DNA of 64,000 nucleotides from Sinomonas notoginsengisoli (GCF_021554725.1 NZ_JAIZDP010000004.1:1-64000), one strand, 5' to 3'. Positions 8,231-18,533 are shown, numbered from the stretch's first letter. The notes: generated by a model not told the origin, from the sequence alone. Translations and numbers: made by a program.

Positions 8231-10849
8231 AAGGCCATCCGTAGATTCACCGTCCGCACCGTGCTCCCGGAGCCCATCGCTGCGCTCGATACGCTCGCCA
8301 CGAACCTGCGCTGGTCCTGGCACCAGCCCACGCGCGAACTGTTCGAGAGCCTCGACCCTGTGCTGTGGGAGGAGAGCCGCCACGACCCGGCCGGCTTGCT
8401 CGGCCTGGTCACGCGCGAGCAGCTGCAGCGGCTTGCCCTCGACACGGACGTGGTGGAGCGGGTCCGCGCCGCGGAGGAGGACCTGCGCCGGTACCTCGAG
8501 GAGCCGCGCCGGTACCAGGAGCTCGGCGAGGACGTGCCCCAGTGCATCGCGTACTTCTCGCCCGAGTACGGCATCACGGAGGTTCTCCCCCAGTACTCCG
8601 GCGGCCTCGGCATCCTCGCGGGCGACCACCTCAAGAGTGCCTCCGACCTCGGCGTGCCGCTGATCGGCGTGGGCCTCCTGTACCAGGCCGGCTACTTCAA
8701 GCAGTCGCTCTCGCGCGACGCGTGGCAGCAGGAGACGTACCCCGTCCTGGACCCGGACGCTTTGCCCCTGACCCTCCTGAGGGAAGCGGACGGCACGGCA
8801 TGCGTCGTGACGCTCCCCCTGCCCAATGGGCGCAAGCTGCACGCCAACATCTGGCGGGCCGACGTGGGACGCGTGCCGCTCCTCCTCCTGGACTCGAACA
8901 TGCCGGCGAACGACGACGGCGCGCGCTCGATCACCGATCGCCTGTATGGCGGCGGCGGGGACCACCGCCTCCAGCAGGAGATCCTCCTCGGCATGGGTGG
9001 CGTGAAGGCACTGCGGATTTTCCAGAGGCTCACGGGCAGGCCGGCCCCCGAGGTGTTCCACACGAACGAGGGCCACGCAGGATTCCTCGGAATCGAGCGG
9101 ATCCAGGAGCTCATGTCCGGCCCGGCGCCGCTGACGTGGGACGAGGCTCTGGTCACGGGCCGCGCCTCCACGGTCTTCACGACCCACACCCCCGTGGAAG
9201 CAGGCATCGACCGGTTCGACGCCGCGCAGATCAAGTACTTCTTCGACGCGGGGCTCGCGCCCGATGTCCCCACCGCCAAGGTGCTCGAGCTTGGCCGCGA
9301 GAGCTACGAGGGCGGCGACCCCTCGGTCTTCAACATGGCCGTCATGGGCCTCCGCCTGGCCCAGCGGGCGAACGGGGTGGCGAAGCTCCACGGGCGGGTG
9401 TCCCGGGAGATGTTCTCCGGCCTGTGGCCCGGATTCGACCACTCGGAGGTCCCGATCACGTCAGTGACGAACGGCGTGCATGTGCCCACGTGGGTGGACC
9501 CGCAGATCGAGGCCATGGCCGAGGAACTCGCTCCCGGCGGCACGGTCGGCGCCCGCTGGGACGTGGTCTTCAACGTTCCGGACGAGAAGATCTGGGAGAT
9601 ACGCCGCCAGCTGCGAGGACGCCTCATCGAGGATGTGCGACGCCGTGTGCGCGCCGCGTGGGGCAAGCGAGGCGCAGGGGAGGCGGAGCTCACCTGGACG
9701 GACTCGGTCCTGAACCCGGATGTGCTCACCATCGGATTCGCGCGCCGCGTGCCCACCTACAAGCGCCTCACCCTCATGCTCCGCGACCCGGCACGGCTCA
9801 AGCGCCTCCTCCTGCACCCCGAGCATCCCATCCAGATCGTGATCGCCGGCAAGTCACACCCGGCGGACGATGCCGGCAAGAAGATGATCCAGGACCTCGT
9901 GCACTTCACGGATGATCCCGAGGTGCGCCACCGCATCGCATTCCTGCCGAACTACGACATCGCCATGGCGCGCACCCTGTTCCCGGGGTGCGATGTGTGG
10001 CTCAACAACCCCTTGCGTCCGCTCGAGGCATGCGGCACGTCGGGGATGAAGGCCGCGATCAACGGCTCGCTCAACCTCTCCGTCCTCGATGGCTGGTGGG
10101 ACGAGATGTACGACGGCGCGAACGGCTGGGCCATCCCGACAGCAGGCGGCAGCTCAAGCCCCCAAGAGCGGGACGCCGTTGAGGCGGCCGCCTTGTACGA
10201 GCTCCTCGAGACCCAGATCGCCCCGCGCTTCTACGGCGCCTCCGGCACAGGCGCGGGCGCGGAGTCCGCCGGAGCGGCTGGCCCGTCCATCGAGCGGCGC
10301 GGCCCCGAAGGCGTGCCGGTGCACTGGATTTCGATGATCAAGCACACGCTCTCGCACCTCGGGCCGGCCGTCTCAGCCGACAGGATGGTCCTCGACTACA
10401 TCAGGGAGCTCTACACCCCGGCAGCCAAGGCAGGGCGGGCCGTGAGGGCCGAGGACTACCGGTTGGGCCGCGAACTGGCAGCCTGGACCAAGCACGTGCG
10501 CAGCAACTGGTCCCAGGTGCATGTGGAGCACATCGACTCCGGCGGCCTTTCAGAAGTACCGCAGGTCGGTGACAAGCTGGCAGTGAATGCTTATCTGAAC
10601 CTCGGCGTCCTGGGCCCTGCCGACGTCCTCGTTGAGCTCGCCTACGGCAAGGTCGACGAGTCGGACCAGCTCAACGGGGTGGGCCTGGCCGAGCTCGAGC
10701 CGAGCGAAAACCTCGGCAACGGCCGCTACAAGTTCTCCGGTGCCGTGACGATCGAGCACTCGGGGGCGTTCGGGTACACCGTTCGCGTGATCCCACGGCA
10801 TAAGGGGCTGGCCTCGAAGGCCGAGCTGGGGCTGGTGGTCAACGCCTGA
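8228..10849 (+). CDS. glgP: alpha-glucan (glycogen/maltodextrin) phosphorylase
   Basis: 873-residue GT35 phosphorylase that releases glucose-1-phosphate from alpha-glucan. The N-terminal ~100 residues are the DUF3417-type domain of actinobacterial GlgP, then SPEYGITEVLPQYSGGLGILAGDH. The PLP-binding lysine is Lys608 in EACGTSGMKAAINGS. The start at GTG 8228 is chosen because the family N-terminus (TVLPEPIAALDTLATNLRWS) begins there; the earlier open frame is not family-like. No ribosome-binding site is seen, consistent with leaderless initiation. Divergent from glgE, so synthesis and breakdown of the same glucan share one intergenic region. Confidence 0.95.
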   Translation: MKAIRRFTVRTVLPEPIAALDTLATNLRWSWHQPTRELFESLDPVLWEESRHDPAGLLGLVTREQLQRLALDTDVVERVRAAEEDLRRYLEEPRRYQELGEDVPQCIAYFSPEYGITEVLPQYSGGLGILAGDHLKSASDLGVPLIGVGLLYQAGYFKQSLSRDAWQQETYPVLDPDALPLTLLREADGTACVVTLPLPNGRKLHANIWRADVGRVPLLLLDSNMPANDDGARSITDRLYGGGGDHRLQQEILLGMGGVKALRIFQRLTGRPAPEVFHTNEGHAGFLGIERIQELMSGPAPLTWDEALVTGRASTVFTTHTPVEAGIDRFDAAQIKYFFDAGLAPDVPTAKVLELGRESYEGGDPSVFNMAVMGLRLAQRANGVAKLHGRVSREMFSGLWPGFDHSEVPITSVTNGVHVPTWVDPQIEAMAEELAPGGTVGARWDVVFNVPDEKIWEIRRQLRGRLIEDVRRRVRAAWGKRGAGEAELTWTDSVLNPDVLTIGFARRVPTYKRLTLMLRDPARLKRLLLHPEHPIQIVIAGKSHPADDAGKKMIQDLVHFTDDPEVRHRIAFLPNYDIAMARTLFPGCDVWLNNPLRPLEACGTSGMKAAINGSLNLSVLDGWWDEMYDGANGWAIPTAGGSSSPQERDAVEAAALYELLETQIAPRFYGASGTGAGAESAGAAGPSIERRGPEGVPVHWISMIKHTLSHLGPAVSADRMVLDYIRELYTPAAKAGRAVRAEDYRLGRELAAWTKHVRSNWSQVHVEHIDSGGLSEVPQVGDKLAVNAYLNLGVLGPADVLVELAYGKVDESDQLNGVGLAELEPSENLGNGRYKFSGAVTIEHSGAFGYTVRVIPRHKGLASKAELGLVVNA

Positions 10850-10872
10850 GGCTGGCCTCGAGGATCAGGGGG

Positions 10873-10905
10873 TCCTGGCGAGGGGTCACCGGCGTCTCGC
10901 CAGGA
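10873..10905. terminator. bidirectional hairpin between glgP and glgX
   Basis: Perfect 10-bp stem TCCTGGCGAG / CTCGCCAGGA with a 13-nt loop between two converging stop codons (10849 and 10919). Confidence 0.6.
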
Positions 10906-10918
10906 TGCCCCTCTTCGA

Positions 10919-13003
10919 TCACCGGACGTTTCGGGCCCGGTAGATCGACACGGAGTAGGGCTCGGCGACCTCAGCCTCGCCGGACGCGAACACCGTTCCG
11001 ATCCGATGCTCGGTCTGCGTGGCGGTGGAGTAGCGGAGCTCGAATTCCATCCCGCGTCCCTTCGCCTCGGGGAACGTCACGTCCAGCTTCTCCGGTCCGC
11101 CGTTGATGACCACGAGGCCGTCCAGATACCCCGCCTTCGAGCCGAGGAGGAACTGGAGGAGCCGCTCGCGCGGATCCTGCCAGCGGTCAGGGTCCATGGG
11201 CGTTCCGTCCGCGCCGAACCAGTGGAAGTAGTTGCTCTCCTCCCGCTCCGGGTAGCTCGTAGGCTGGCGGGCCAGGAAGTCCTTCCGGATGCGGATCAGC
11301 CATGCCGTGTGCTCGAGCATGGCCTGACGCGTGAGGTCGAGGTTCCAGTTGAGCCACGTGACCTCGTTATCCTGGCAGTAGGCGTTGTTGTTGCCCTGCT
11401 GGGAACGGCCGAACTCGTCGCCCGCGGTGATCATGGGCACGCCGAGGGAGACCATGAGGGTGGCCATGAGGTTCTTCGCCGTCTGGAGCCTCGCCGCAAT
11501 GATCGAGTCGACCTCTGTCGGGCCCTCGATGCCGTGGTTGTACGAACGGTTGTGGGTCGCACCGTCCCGGTTCTGCTCGCCGTTGGCCTCATTGTGCTTG
11601 CGGTGGTAGGACGTGAGGTCCGCAAGGGTAAAGCCGTCGTGCGCCGCGAAGAAGTTCACGGATGCGAGGGCCGTGCGCCCGGACGCCGCGAACAGTCCGT
11701 GTGAGCCGGAGACCGCGTCGGCGAGGCGCGCGGTCGGGCCTCCCAGCCCTCCTGAGTCGAGCTCGGCGCGGTCGACGAGCCAGAAGTCGCGGACCGTGTC
11801 GCGGTAGTGGTCGTTCCAGTCCGCCCACCCCAAAGGGAAGCGCCCGGTCTGCCAGCCGCCGAATCCGAGGTCCCACGGCTCGGCGATGAGCTTGGTCTGC
11901 GAGATCACCGGGTCCGCCGCAGCCGCAACAAGGAACGGATGCGCGGGCGTGAAGGAATGCTGGCCGTCGCGGCACAGCGAGACGGCCAGATCGAACCGGA
12001 AGCCGTCGATCCGGTACTCCTCAGCCCACAGCCGAAGGGAGTCGAGGGCCAGCTGGACTACACGGGGGTTGGAGAAATCGATCGTGTTGCCGCAGCCGGT
12101 CGTGTCGATGTACCGGCCCTCGGGGTCGGAGCGGTAGTACTCCCGGTCCCCCAGGCCCCGGAAGCTGATCGTCGGGCCGCCCGCGCCCTCCTCCGCGGAG
12201 TGGTTGTAGACGACGTCGAGGAACACCTCGAGACCGGCCATGTGGAGGAGCTTGACCATGCCCTTGAACTCGTCCTGCACGGCCTGCGGGCCGGCCGCCC
12301 GTGCGGCCTTGGTCGCGTACGCCGGATGCGGGGCGAAGAAGGCCGCCGTGTTGTACCCCCAGTAGTTCGTCAGGCCCACGTCCTGGAGGTGGGACTCGTC
12401 GAGGTGGAAGTGCACGGGCAGGAGCTGGATGCTCGTCACGCCCAGCCGGTGGAAGTGCTCGATCATCGCGGGGTGGGCAAGTCCCGCGTAGGTACCGCGG
12501 AGCTCTGCCGGGACCTCTGGGTTGAGCATTGACTGGCCCTTGACGTGGGCCTCGTAGACGATCGTGTCCCGCATGGGGACCGCGGGGCGCCCCACCGTTC
12601 CCCAGTCGAAATCCTGGTGCACGCGAACGTTGAGCCAGCGTGTCCCCACCCGGTCCACGGCTCGGCCGTATGGATCGAGGAGGAGGCTTCCGCGGCCCGG
12701 CTCGGGGGGCACCCCATCCGCGCCGAGGCGGGCAGCGAAGGCATAGTGCGTGCCCTCCGGCATCCCCGTCACGAGGCCATGGTGGACCCCGTTCGTGTAC
12801 TCGGGCAGGGGATCCTTGCGCCACGCACCCGTCTGGTCAACGAAATGGACGTCCACAGCGTCGAGCCCGGGGGCGTAAACGGCCAGGTTGACGGTGTGGC
12901 TGGCCTGCTGCTCCGCTGAACGGGCTGGCGTGAGGCCGAGCGGGAACGGCTGCGACGGCGTCACCACGAAGGCCAGGGGCATCGTCATGTTGCTCATGCT
13001 CAT
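10919..13003 (-). CDS. glgX: glycogen debranching enzyme / isoamylase-type
   Basis: 694-residue GH13_11 enzyme that removes alpha-1,6 branches, usually acting on limit dextrins left by phosphorylase. An N-terminal CBM48-like domain (residues ~20-130) precedes the barrel. Catalytic regions: DGFRFDLAVSL (nucleophile), KLIAEPWDLG (acid/base) and FFAAHDGFTL; also YNTAAFFAPHPAYAT and DEFGRSQQGNNNAYCQDN. Several in-frame ATGs lie in the first eight codons and no strong ribosome site distinguishes them; the first is used here. Converges with glgP. Assignment is secure; substrate preference (GlgX versus TreX) is inferred. Confidence 0.93.
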   Translation of the reverse strand: MSMSNMTMPLAFVVTPSQPFPLGLTPARSAEQQASHTVNLAVYAPGLDAVDVHFVDQTGAWRKDPLPEYTNGVHHGLVTGMPEGTHYAFAARLGADGVPPEPGRGSLLLDPYGRAVDRVGTRWLNVRVHQDFDWGTVGRPAVPMRDTIVYEAHVKGQSMLNPEVPAELRGTYAGLAHPAMIEHFHRLGVTSIQLLPVHFHLDESHLQDVGLTNYWGYNTAAFFAPHPAYATKAARAAGPQAVQDEFKGMVKLLHMAGLEVFLDVVYNHSAEEGAGGPTISFRGLGDREYYRSDPEGRYIDTTGCGNTIDFSNPRVVQLALDSLRLWAEEYRIDGFRFDLAVSLCRDGQHSFTPAHPFLVAAAADPVISQTKLIAEPWDLGFGGWQTGRFPLGWADWNDHYRDTVRDFWLVDRAELDSGGLGGPTARLADAVSGSHGLFAASGRTALASVNFFAAHDGFTLADLTSYHRKHNEANGEQNRDGATHNRSYNHGIEGPTEVDSIIAARLQTAKNLMATLMVSLGVPMITAGDEFGRSQQGNNNAYCQDNEVTWLNWNLDLTRQAMLEHTAWLIRIRKDFLARQPTSYPEREESNYFHWFGADGTPMDPDRWQDPRERLLQFLLGSKAGYLDGLVVINGGPEKLDVTFPEAKGRGMEFELRYSTATQTEHRIGTVFASGEAEVAEPYSVSIYRARNVR

Positions 13004-13160
13004 AGCACCATCGGCCCATTGCCCGGGCCGGAGTCCTTCCTCGTCGCGGACAGGGTCGACATCGCTGCGGCCTCCCTCGGCACGCTCATCCTAGTATCAG
13101 CCGGAAAGCCGCGCTGCTTCACACGCGCCATCTGAACGGCCCGTCGGACATACTGGTCCC

Positions 13161-13955
13161 ATGCGGATCGCACTCGCCCAGCTGACCTCGTCCCGTTCCC
13201 TCGACGACAACCTCGGCCTCGTCCGGTCGACCCTGGCCGAAGCGGGCCGGCGGCGTGCCGACGTCGTCGTCCTCCCCGAGGCCACCATGCGGGCCTTCGG
13301 CAACTCCCTGACCGACATCGCCGAGCCCCTCGACGGTCCCTGGGCCACCGCGGTGCGCGCCGCGGCGGACGAGGCCGGCGTGGTCGTCGTGGTCGGGATG
13401 TTCACCCCGGGCGTACCGGGGACAGTGCGCAACACCCTCCTCGTCCATGGCCGGGGCGTTGAGACGCATTACGACAAGATCCATCTGTATGACGCCTTCG
13501 GCTTCCTCGAGTCGGACACCGTGACCGCAGGCAAAGAGCCCGTGACGTTCACGGTGGACGGTGTCACGTTCGGCCTCGCGACGTGCTATGACGTCCGGTT
13601 CCCGGACCTCTTCACCGCGACAGCGGAGGACGGCGCCCAGATCCAGCTCGTCTGCGCCTCCTGGGGCGCCGGGCCCGGCAAAGCCGAACAGTGGGACCTG
13701 CTCGTGCGGGCACGCGCCGTGGACTCCACGTGCTTTGTGGTGGCCGTGGGGCAGTCCGATCCCGAGGCCGCCGGAGTTGAGGCGCACCATGGAGCTCCCA
13801 CCGGGATCGGCCGGTCCGCGGTGGTGAACCCGTTCGGGCACCTCGTGGAACGCCTCGGTTCAGGGCCCGACATCCTGTATGTGGACCTCGACGTCGCTGC
13901 GGTCGAGAAGGCCCGGGAGGTTCTGCCGGTCCTGGCCAACCGCGTCCGGCTCTGA
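13161..13955 (+). CDS. nitrilase-superfamily carbon-nitrogen hydrolase
   Basis: 264-residue amidohydrolase of the Nit/omega-amidase branch. The catalytic triad is visible: Glu40 in VVLPEATM, Lys106 in HYDKIHLYD, Cys142 in ATCYDVRFPDLF. Likely cleaves a small amide such as deaminated glutathione or an alpha-ketoacid amide; the exact substrate cannot be read from sequence. A CATACT element lies 6 nt upstream of the ATG, so it may be leaderless. Divergent from glgX, and its stop is 32 nt from the converging rlmB stop. Confidence 0.9.
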   Translation: MRIALAQLTSSRSLDDNLGLVRSTLAEAGRRRADVVVLPEATMRAFGNSLTDIAEPLDGPWATAVRAAADEAGVVVVVGMFTPGVPGTVRNTLLVHGRGVETHYDKIHLYDAFGFLESDTVTAGKEPVTFTVDGVTFGLATCYDVRFPDLFTATAEDGAQIQLVCASWGAGPGKAEQWDLLVRARAVDSTCFVVAVGQSDPEAAGVEAHHGAPTGIGRSAVVNPFGHLVERLGSGPDILYVDLDVAAVEKAREVLPVLANRVRL

Positions 13956-13987
13956 GCCTGAGGCCCTGAACCGGGGCCGCCGACGAG

Positions 13988-14998
13988 TCAGCTGGCGCTT
14001 CCCTCGGCGGCGGCGCGTCGGGTCGAGACCTCGTACAGGGAGATCGCCACGGCCATACCGGCGTTGAGAGACTCCATATCGGAATCGATCGGGATCGAGA
14101 CGATCTGGTCGCACAGCTCGCGGGTGAGCCGCGAGAGTCCCTTGCCCTCCGAGCCCACCACGAGGCACACGGGGTCCGTCGCGAGTGCGAGGCCCGGCAG
14201 CCTCACGTCGCCGCCGCCGTCGAGCCCGAGGACGAAGATCCCCAGCTCCTTCATCTGCCGCAGCACGGTGTTGAGGTTAGGGGCCTTGGCCACCGGGACG
14301 CGCACGGCGGCACCGGCGGACGTCTTCCACGCGGAGGCCGTCATGCCCACTGAACGCCTCTCCGGCACGATGACGCCGTGTCCTGAGAACGCGGACACCG
14401 AGCGGATGATCGCACCGAGGTTGCGAGGGTCGGTGATGCCGTCGAGCGCCACAAAGAGGGGCGCATTCGCAACGTGCCCCCGCCGCCATTTCTCGTAGGT
14501 ATCCTCGGCGAGCTCGAACGCGTCGGGGTACTCGTAGGGAGGCACCTGGAGCGCCAGCCCCTGGTGGATCGCGTCGTCGGTCATGCGGTCCAGCTCGGGC
14601 TTCTGGGCCTCCAGCAGTGGCACACCTGCCTCGGCGGCGAGCTTCATGGCCTCGCGCACACGATCGTCCATCTCGATGCGCACCGCGACGTACAGCGCCT
14701 TGGCGGGCACCCCCGCACGCAGCGCCTCCACCACCGAGTTGCGCCCCGTGACCATCTCCTCAGCACCCCGCGCGCGCCCGGTCCCACCGCGGCCCGCGGC
14801 GAGGCGGCCTGGCTGGCCCGCACGCTTCGCGACGGAACGCTCGGCGAGCTGCTTGGCCCGGTAGGCCTTGTGGTACACGCGGTCCTCTGCCTTGGGTGTG
14901 GGTCCCTTGCCCTCGAGGGCCTGGCGGCCGTGGCCTCCGGTCCCGACGGACGGGCCCTTCTTGCCCTTCGCGGCTCCTGGGCGTCCCTTGCCGGCCAT
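13988..14998 (-). CDS. rlmB: 23S rRNA (guanosine-2'-O-)-methyltransferase RlmB, SpoU family
   Basis: 336-residue TrmH/SpoU methyltransferase, probably modifying the peptidyl-transferase region of 23S rRNA. The N-terminal ~85 residues are a Gly/Lys/Arg-rich basic tail seen in actinobacterial RlmB; next come a substrate-binding domain (GRNSVVEALRAG) and the knotted catalytic domain with DGITDPRNLGAIIRS, VVGSEGKGLSRL and IPIDSDMESLNAGMA. The ATG directly abuts the cysS stop with GGGAG upstream, so it is co-transcribed with cysS. The cysS-rlmB pair is conserved in actinobacteria. Confidence 0.95.
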   Translation of the reverse strand: MAGKGRPGAAKGKKGPSVGTGGHGRQALEGKGPTPKAEDRVYHKAYRAKQLAERSVAKRAGQPGRLAAGRGGTGRARGAEEMVTGRNSVVEALRAGVPAKALYVAVRIEMDDRVREAMKLAAEAGVPLLEAQKPELDRMTDDAIHQGLALQVPPYEYPDAFELAEDTYEKWRRGHVANAPLFVALDGITDPRNLGAIIRSVSAFSGHGVIVPERRSVGMTASAWKTSAGAAVRVPVAKAPNLNTVLRQMKELGIFVLGLDGGGDVRLPGLALATDPVCLVVGSEGKGLSRLTRELCDQIVSIPIDSDMESLNAGMAVAISLYEVSTRRAAAEGSAS

Positions 14999-16516
14999 CT
15001 ATGCTCCCGTTCCGTTGGTCCGTGCTGGCTGTGACGCGGCGAGGCTCCATGTGGCCCCGTCCGCTGAATCCTCAACGACGACTCCCGCACCTGCGAGCAG
15101 TTCCCGAATGGCATCCGCCGCGGCCCAGTCCTTCGAGGCCCGGGCGGCTGCGCGCGCGGTGAGCTGCGCGTCGACGAGCGCGGACAGCGCGTGGTGAGCG
15201 GCGCCGTCGGACGACGGCGCGTGGCCACCGGCGGCGTCCAGGCCCAGGACGCGCGTCATGGCCAGCACTGCGTCCACGGCTCGGCTGGCGGCCACCGGGT
15301 CGCCGGCGGCGAGGGCGGTGTTGCCTTCGCGCACGGTCTCATGCAGGACGGCGAGGCCCTGGGGGATGTTGAGGTCGTCATCCATGGCTGCCGCGAAGGC
15401 GTCCGGGACCTGAGCGTCAGGGGCAATAGCGGTCGAATCCTGCGCGCCCCGGGCGCCGGAGAACGAGCGGCCCTCGTACTTGGCGAGCGCCTTGGCAATG
15501 AACCCGTCAATGCGTTCCACCGCGGCCGCCGCCTCCTGCAGGGAGGTGGGCCTATAGTCGAGGACCGAGCGGTAGTGGGCCTGGCCCAGGTAGTACCGGA
15601 CCACGCGCGGGCTCGCGAGCGCGAGCATCTCCGCTGGCGAGACGACATTGCCGATCGACTTCGACATCTTTTCGCCCTCGTAGGTCACCATCCCGTTGTG
15701 CATCCAGAAGTTCGCGAACCCGTCCCCGGCTGCGGTGGACTGGGCGAGCTCGTTCTCGTGGTGCGGGAAGCGGAGGTCAAGGCCCCCGCCATGGACGTCG
15801 AAGCGCGGGCCAAGGTACTTCGTGGCCATCGCGGAGCACTCGAGGTGCCAGCCGGGCCGGCCGCGGCCCCATGGGGACGGCCACGACGCCGTCTCGGGTT
15901 CGTCGGACTTGTGGCCCTTCCACAGGGCAAAGTCACGCGGGTCGCGCTTGCCGCGCGGATCGGAGTCCGTCGCCGCCTGCATCTCGTCGATGCTCTGATG
16001 GGTCAGAGACCCGTACTCGGGCCACGAGCGCACGTCGAAGTACACGTCTCCCGAGCCGTCCTCGGCCGGGTACGCGTGCCCGCGCTCGATGAGCCGGGCT
16101 ATGAGCTCGTGCATTTCGGTGATGTGCCCGGTCGCACGGGGCTCGTAGGTGGGGCGCTGGACGCCGAGCACCTCGTAGGCGGCCTCGAACTCCTGCTCGT
16201 AGCGGTAGGCGAGCGCGAACCACTCCTCACGCGGAATATAGGTCCCCTCCGGAGTGAAGTCCGGGGCGAAGCTGGCCTCGGACTTGGCCAGGATCTTGTC
16301 GTCGATGTCGGTGACGTTGCGGACCACGGTGGTCGCGAAGCCCCTGTACTGCAGCCAGCGCGTGAGCTGGTCGAAGACGATGGCCGAGCGCACGTGCCCC
16401 ACGTGCGGCGAACCCTGCACGGTGGCGCCACAGTAGTACACCGAGGCCTTGCCGGGCTCGAGCGGGACGAAGTCACGGACTTCGGCGGTGGCGGAATCGT
16501 AGAAGCGCAGGGTCAC
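14999..16516 (-). CDS. cysS: cysteinyl-tRNA synthetase
   Basis: 505-residue class I synthetase charging tRNA-Cys. Signatures: [18 protein letters not shown] (HIGH motif, zinc Cys), [11 protein letters not shown] with HHENELAQS (further zinc ligands), and KMSKSIGN. The start is GTG 16516, which lies 6 nt after TACCCT and lacks a ribosome-binding site, so it looks leaderless. The mycobacterial order carD-ispD-ispF-cysS-rlmB is interrupted here, because four accessory genes separate cysS from ispF. Confidence 0.97.
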   Translation of the reverse strand: MTLRFYDSATAEVRDFVPLEPGKASVYYCGATVQGSPHVGHVRSAIVFDQLTRWLQYRGFATTVVRNVTDIDDKILAKSEASFAPDFTPEGTYIPREEWFALAYRYEQEFEAAYEVLGVQRPTYEPRATGHITEMHELIARLIERGHAYPAEDGSGDVYFDVRSWPEYGSLTHQSIDEMQAATDSDPRGKRDPRDFALWKGHKSDEPETASWPSPWGRGRPGWHLECSAMATKYLGPRFDVHGGGLDLRFPHHENELAQSTAAGDGFANFWMHNGMVTYEGEKMSKSIGNVVSPAEMLALASPRVVRYYLGQAHYRSVLDYRPTSLQEAAAAVERIDGFIAKALAKYEGRSFSGARGAQDSTAIAPDAQVPDAFAAAMDDDLNIPQGLAVLHETVREGNTALAAGDPVAASRAVDAVLAMTRVLGLDAAGGHAPSSDGAAHHALSALVDAQLTARAAARASKDWAAADAIRELLAGAGVVVEDSADGATWSLAASQPARTNGTGA

Positions 16517-16528
16517 TGGATAAGGGTA
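16514..16528 (-). promoter_or_regulatory. leaderless -10 element of cysS
   Basis: TACCCT (16523-16528 on minus), 6-nt gap, GTG start at 16516. No ribosome site lies between. Confidence 0.5.
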
Positions 16529-16597
16529 TACGGGTGGGCGGCTGGGACGACGAGCGCCCCGGCCGCCGCGCGGGTACGCACGACGGCGCGTGGTGGG

Positions 16598-16930
16598 CTA
16601 GTTTCCGCAGACCTTGCCGATGCTGTTCAGCGCGTCCGTGAACTGCTTCTGCTGCTGGGGGGTGGCCACAGCGGTTGAGGAATCGGCGACCTTCTTCTGC
16701 AGGTCCGCCATGCCCTGGATGAGTGTGCCGACGGAGGGGTCGACCTTGGTGGCCATGTCCGCGTAGTGGTCGGCAACCTGCTTGGCCTGCTGGGCCTGAT
16801 TGCCCGTGGGCTTGAACTGGTCGCTGTTGAGGAGTTTGCAGCTCTCGGCAACGCTGAGCCGGCCGTCCGAACCGCATGCGGTGAGCAGCATGGTGGCCGC
16901 GAGGGCGGTGGCGAGCAGGCCTTTCTTCAC
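16598..16930 (-). CDS. small secreted lipoprotein, function unknown
   Basis: 110 residues with a clear lipoprotein signal: KKG at the N-terminus, a hydrophobic stretch and the lipobox LTAC, lipidated Cys about residue 19. The mature part is short, helical and rich in Gln/Lys/Ala with two further cysteines (SCKLL, KVCGN) that could form a disulfide. GTG start with AGGAG 7 nt upstream. I do not recognise the family. It sits in the block separating cysS from ispF. Confidence 0.8.
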   Translation of the reverse strand: MKKGLLATALAATMLLTACGSDGRLSVAESCKLLNSDQFKPTGNQAQQAKQVADHYADMATKVDPSVGTLIQGMADLQKKVADSSTAVATPQQQKQFTDALNSIGKVCGN

Positions 16931-16955
16931 GCAGAACTCCTGGGGGTCGAGAGCA

Positions 16956-16987
16956 GGATGGCCGGCCCCGAGCGGGGCCAGCCATCC
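16956..16987 (-). terminator. hairpin after the frameshifted membrane-protein gene
   Basis: 14-bp stem (16956-16969 with 16974-16987, one G-U type pair) and a 4-nt loop, 37 nt beyond the stop of the membrane protein and upstream of the lipoprotein gene. Confidence 0.5.
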
Positions 16988-17024
16988 ATTCTAGTCGATT
17001 TGTTTGCGCGAGCCTGGCCGCACC

Positions 17025-18349
17025 TCAGCCGAGCGCACCGCCGGTGGGGGCGGGCGTCGTCGTGCGTATCCCGCTGGCGCGGCGGCCGCGCACGACGCCG
17101 GCGAGCGCACCTTGCGCGCGCAGCACACCGTACGCGAGCCACGCCACCGCGACGAGGCCCACGAGCATCTGGCCGACCGCGACGAGGCCGGTCGGATGGA
17201 TCTGGCCGACGACTGCGAACGCGGCGGCGAGCACCAGCGGTGCCCACGAGACGGTGCCTGCGCGCCAGAGCGCGGCGGCGAAGGCGACCATCATGAGGTT
17301 CTCGACGAGGAACAGCGGCATAAACGCGGGGAACAAGATGGCGCCGAGCGGGCCGAACACGGCGGACCCTGCATGCGAGGCTCCGAGGGCCGCGGTGAGG
17401 AAGTCGAGCACGCCCATGGCTGCAATCGAGACGGCACCGGCGCAGCCGAGCACTGTGCCGGCGATCGCGAGCCCGCTCCCCCGCTCCCGGACGGCCCCGG
17501 CGAAGAAGGCCGCCGCGCCGCCGAACAGGACGGCGATCCCGAGCGCCATGAGGCCTTCGGTGACGAAAGGTACAGGGCTCGATCCCGCGGCGGTCATTGC
17601 GGAGTCTGGGTCATCGGCCCCGGGGAACAGGACTTCTTTCGCCACACTCAGGACCAGGAGCGCTACCGCGCACGCCGCGCCCGCCCACACGCGGTGCGCC
17701 GGCGTGGGCACCTCGGCCCAGCCCGTCGCCGCGCGGCGGCGCACGATCGCGGCACACGCATACCCCATCGCCGCCAACGCCAATCCCAGGGACACGGGGC
17801 CGGACCAGGCAGAGGGCAGCAGAGCGACGACAACCACCAGCGCGGTCGCTGCGGGGACCCACCAGTGCACCGTCCCGGAGCGCCATAGGGCGAGGCCGAA
17901 GAGGGTGATCGCGAGGCTCTGGGCCGTCATGAGCGGCAGGATGAGCCATCCGCCGAGGCTGTCGAGGGCATCCATGGTCGCGGCCGCCGGGCCGGTCTCG
18001 GTCTGGGCGAGCGCGGCGGTGATCAGCGCGTGCATGGCGATCATCGCGGTCCCGGCCGTCCCGAGGAGGCCCGTTACGACGCCCGCGGACCCCCACCCGG
18101 ATCCCCGGCCGCGCGTTGCACCTGCGAGGAACAGGACGCCGCCGAGGAAGAGCCCGGCGATGAGCATCAGCAGCCACCCGATCAGGATGGTGCGTCCTGT
18201 GTCCGCTGCGGCCGCGCGGGCACTGAGCCGCTGTCGGGCCCGGAGTCGCCGAAGAGGAAGGACGTGACGAGGGTGGCGAATAGGGCCGTGAGGAGCGCTG
18301 CGGCGCCGGAATACGTGCGGAGCCGCGCCGCGCGTGATGCTGTCTTCAT
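17025..18349 (-). pseudogene. polytopic membrane protein with internal duplication, apparent frameshift
   Basis: Two open frames together make one ~441-residue membrane protein. The N-terminal piece starts at ATG 18349 (AAGGA upstream), has one membrane segment (ALLTALFATLVTSFLFG) and ends at a TGA near 18182. The rest is in the -1 frame, starts without a good start codon and runs to 17025. The C-terminal half repeats the N-terminal half: RGSG and ALWRSGTVHWWVP reappear as RGSG and ALWRAGTVSWAP. In the second copy, the segment matching the 55-residue piece is continuous (AACAVALLVLSVAKEVLFPG), showing that the pieces belong together. One base is missing around 18190-18245. Real mutation or sequencing error cannot be told apart. 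Function unknown; divergent from a two-component system. Confidence 0.75.
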
Positions 18350-18533
18350 GATGGGTCCTTGAGATGCTGGAGGGTGGAACTGACCCCGCAACCGTAAGAT
18401 TCTGCGGCCCCGCGGCGGATCCGATCGGAGGCCCGGACCGGCGGCCGCCGGAATGACATCGCGTGCCCGACACTCCTCCCGGGGGATGAGCCGGGTCCTC
18501 CCCCGGTCCATAGTGCGCATGGGAGGGCGGGCG

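Noticed and set aside
8011-8634. ~208-codon N-terminal extension of glgE
   Set aside because: It overlaps the divergent glgP gene, does not resemble GlgE, and a GTG with a ribosome site at 8010 gives the family N-terminus.
13126-13160. Full sigma-A promoter for the nitrilase-family gene
   Set aside because: Only a CATACT -10-like box is present; no acceptable -35 at 16-19 nt, so not listed as a feature.
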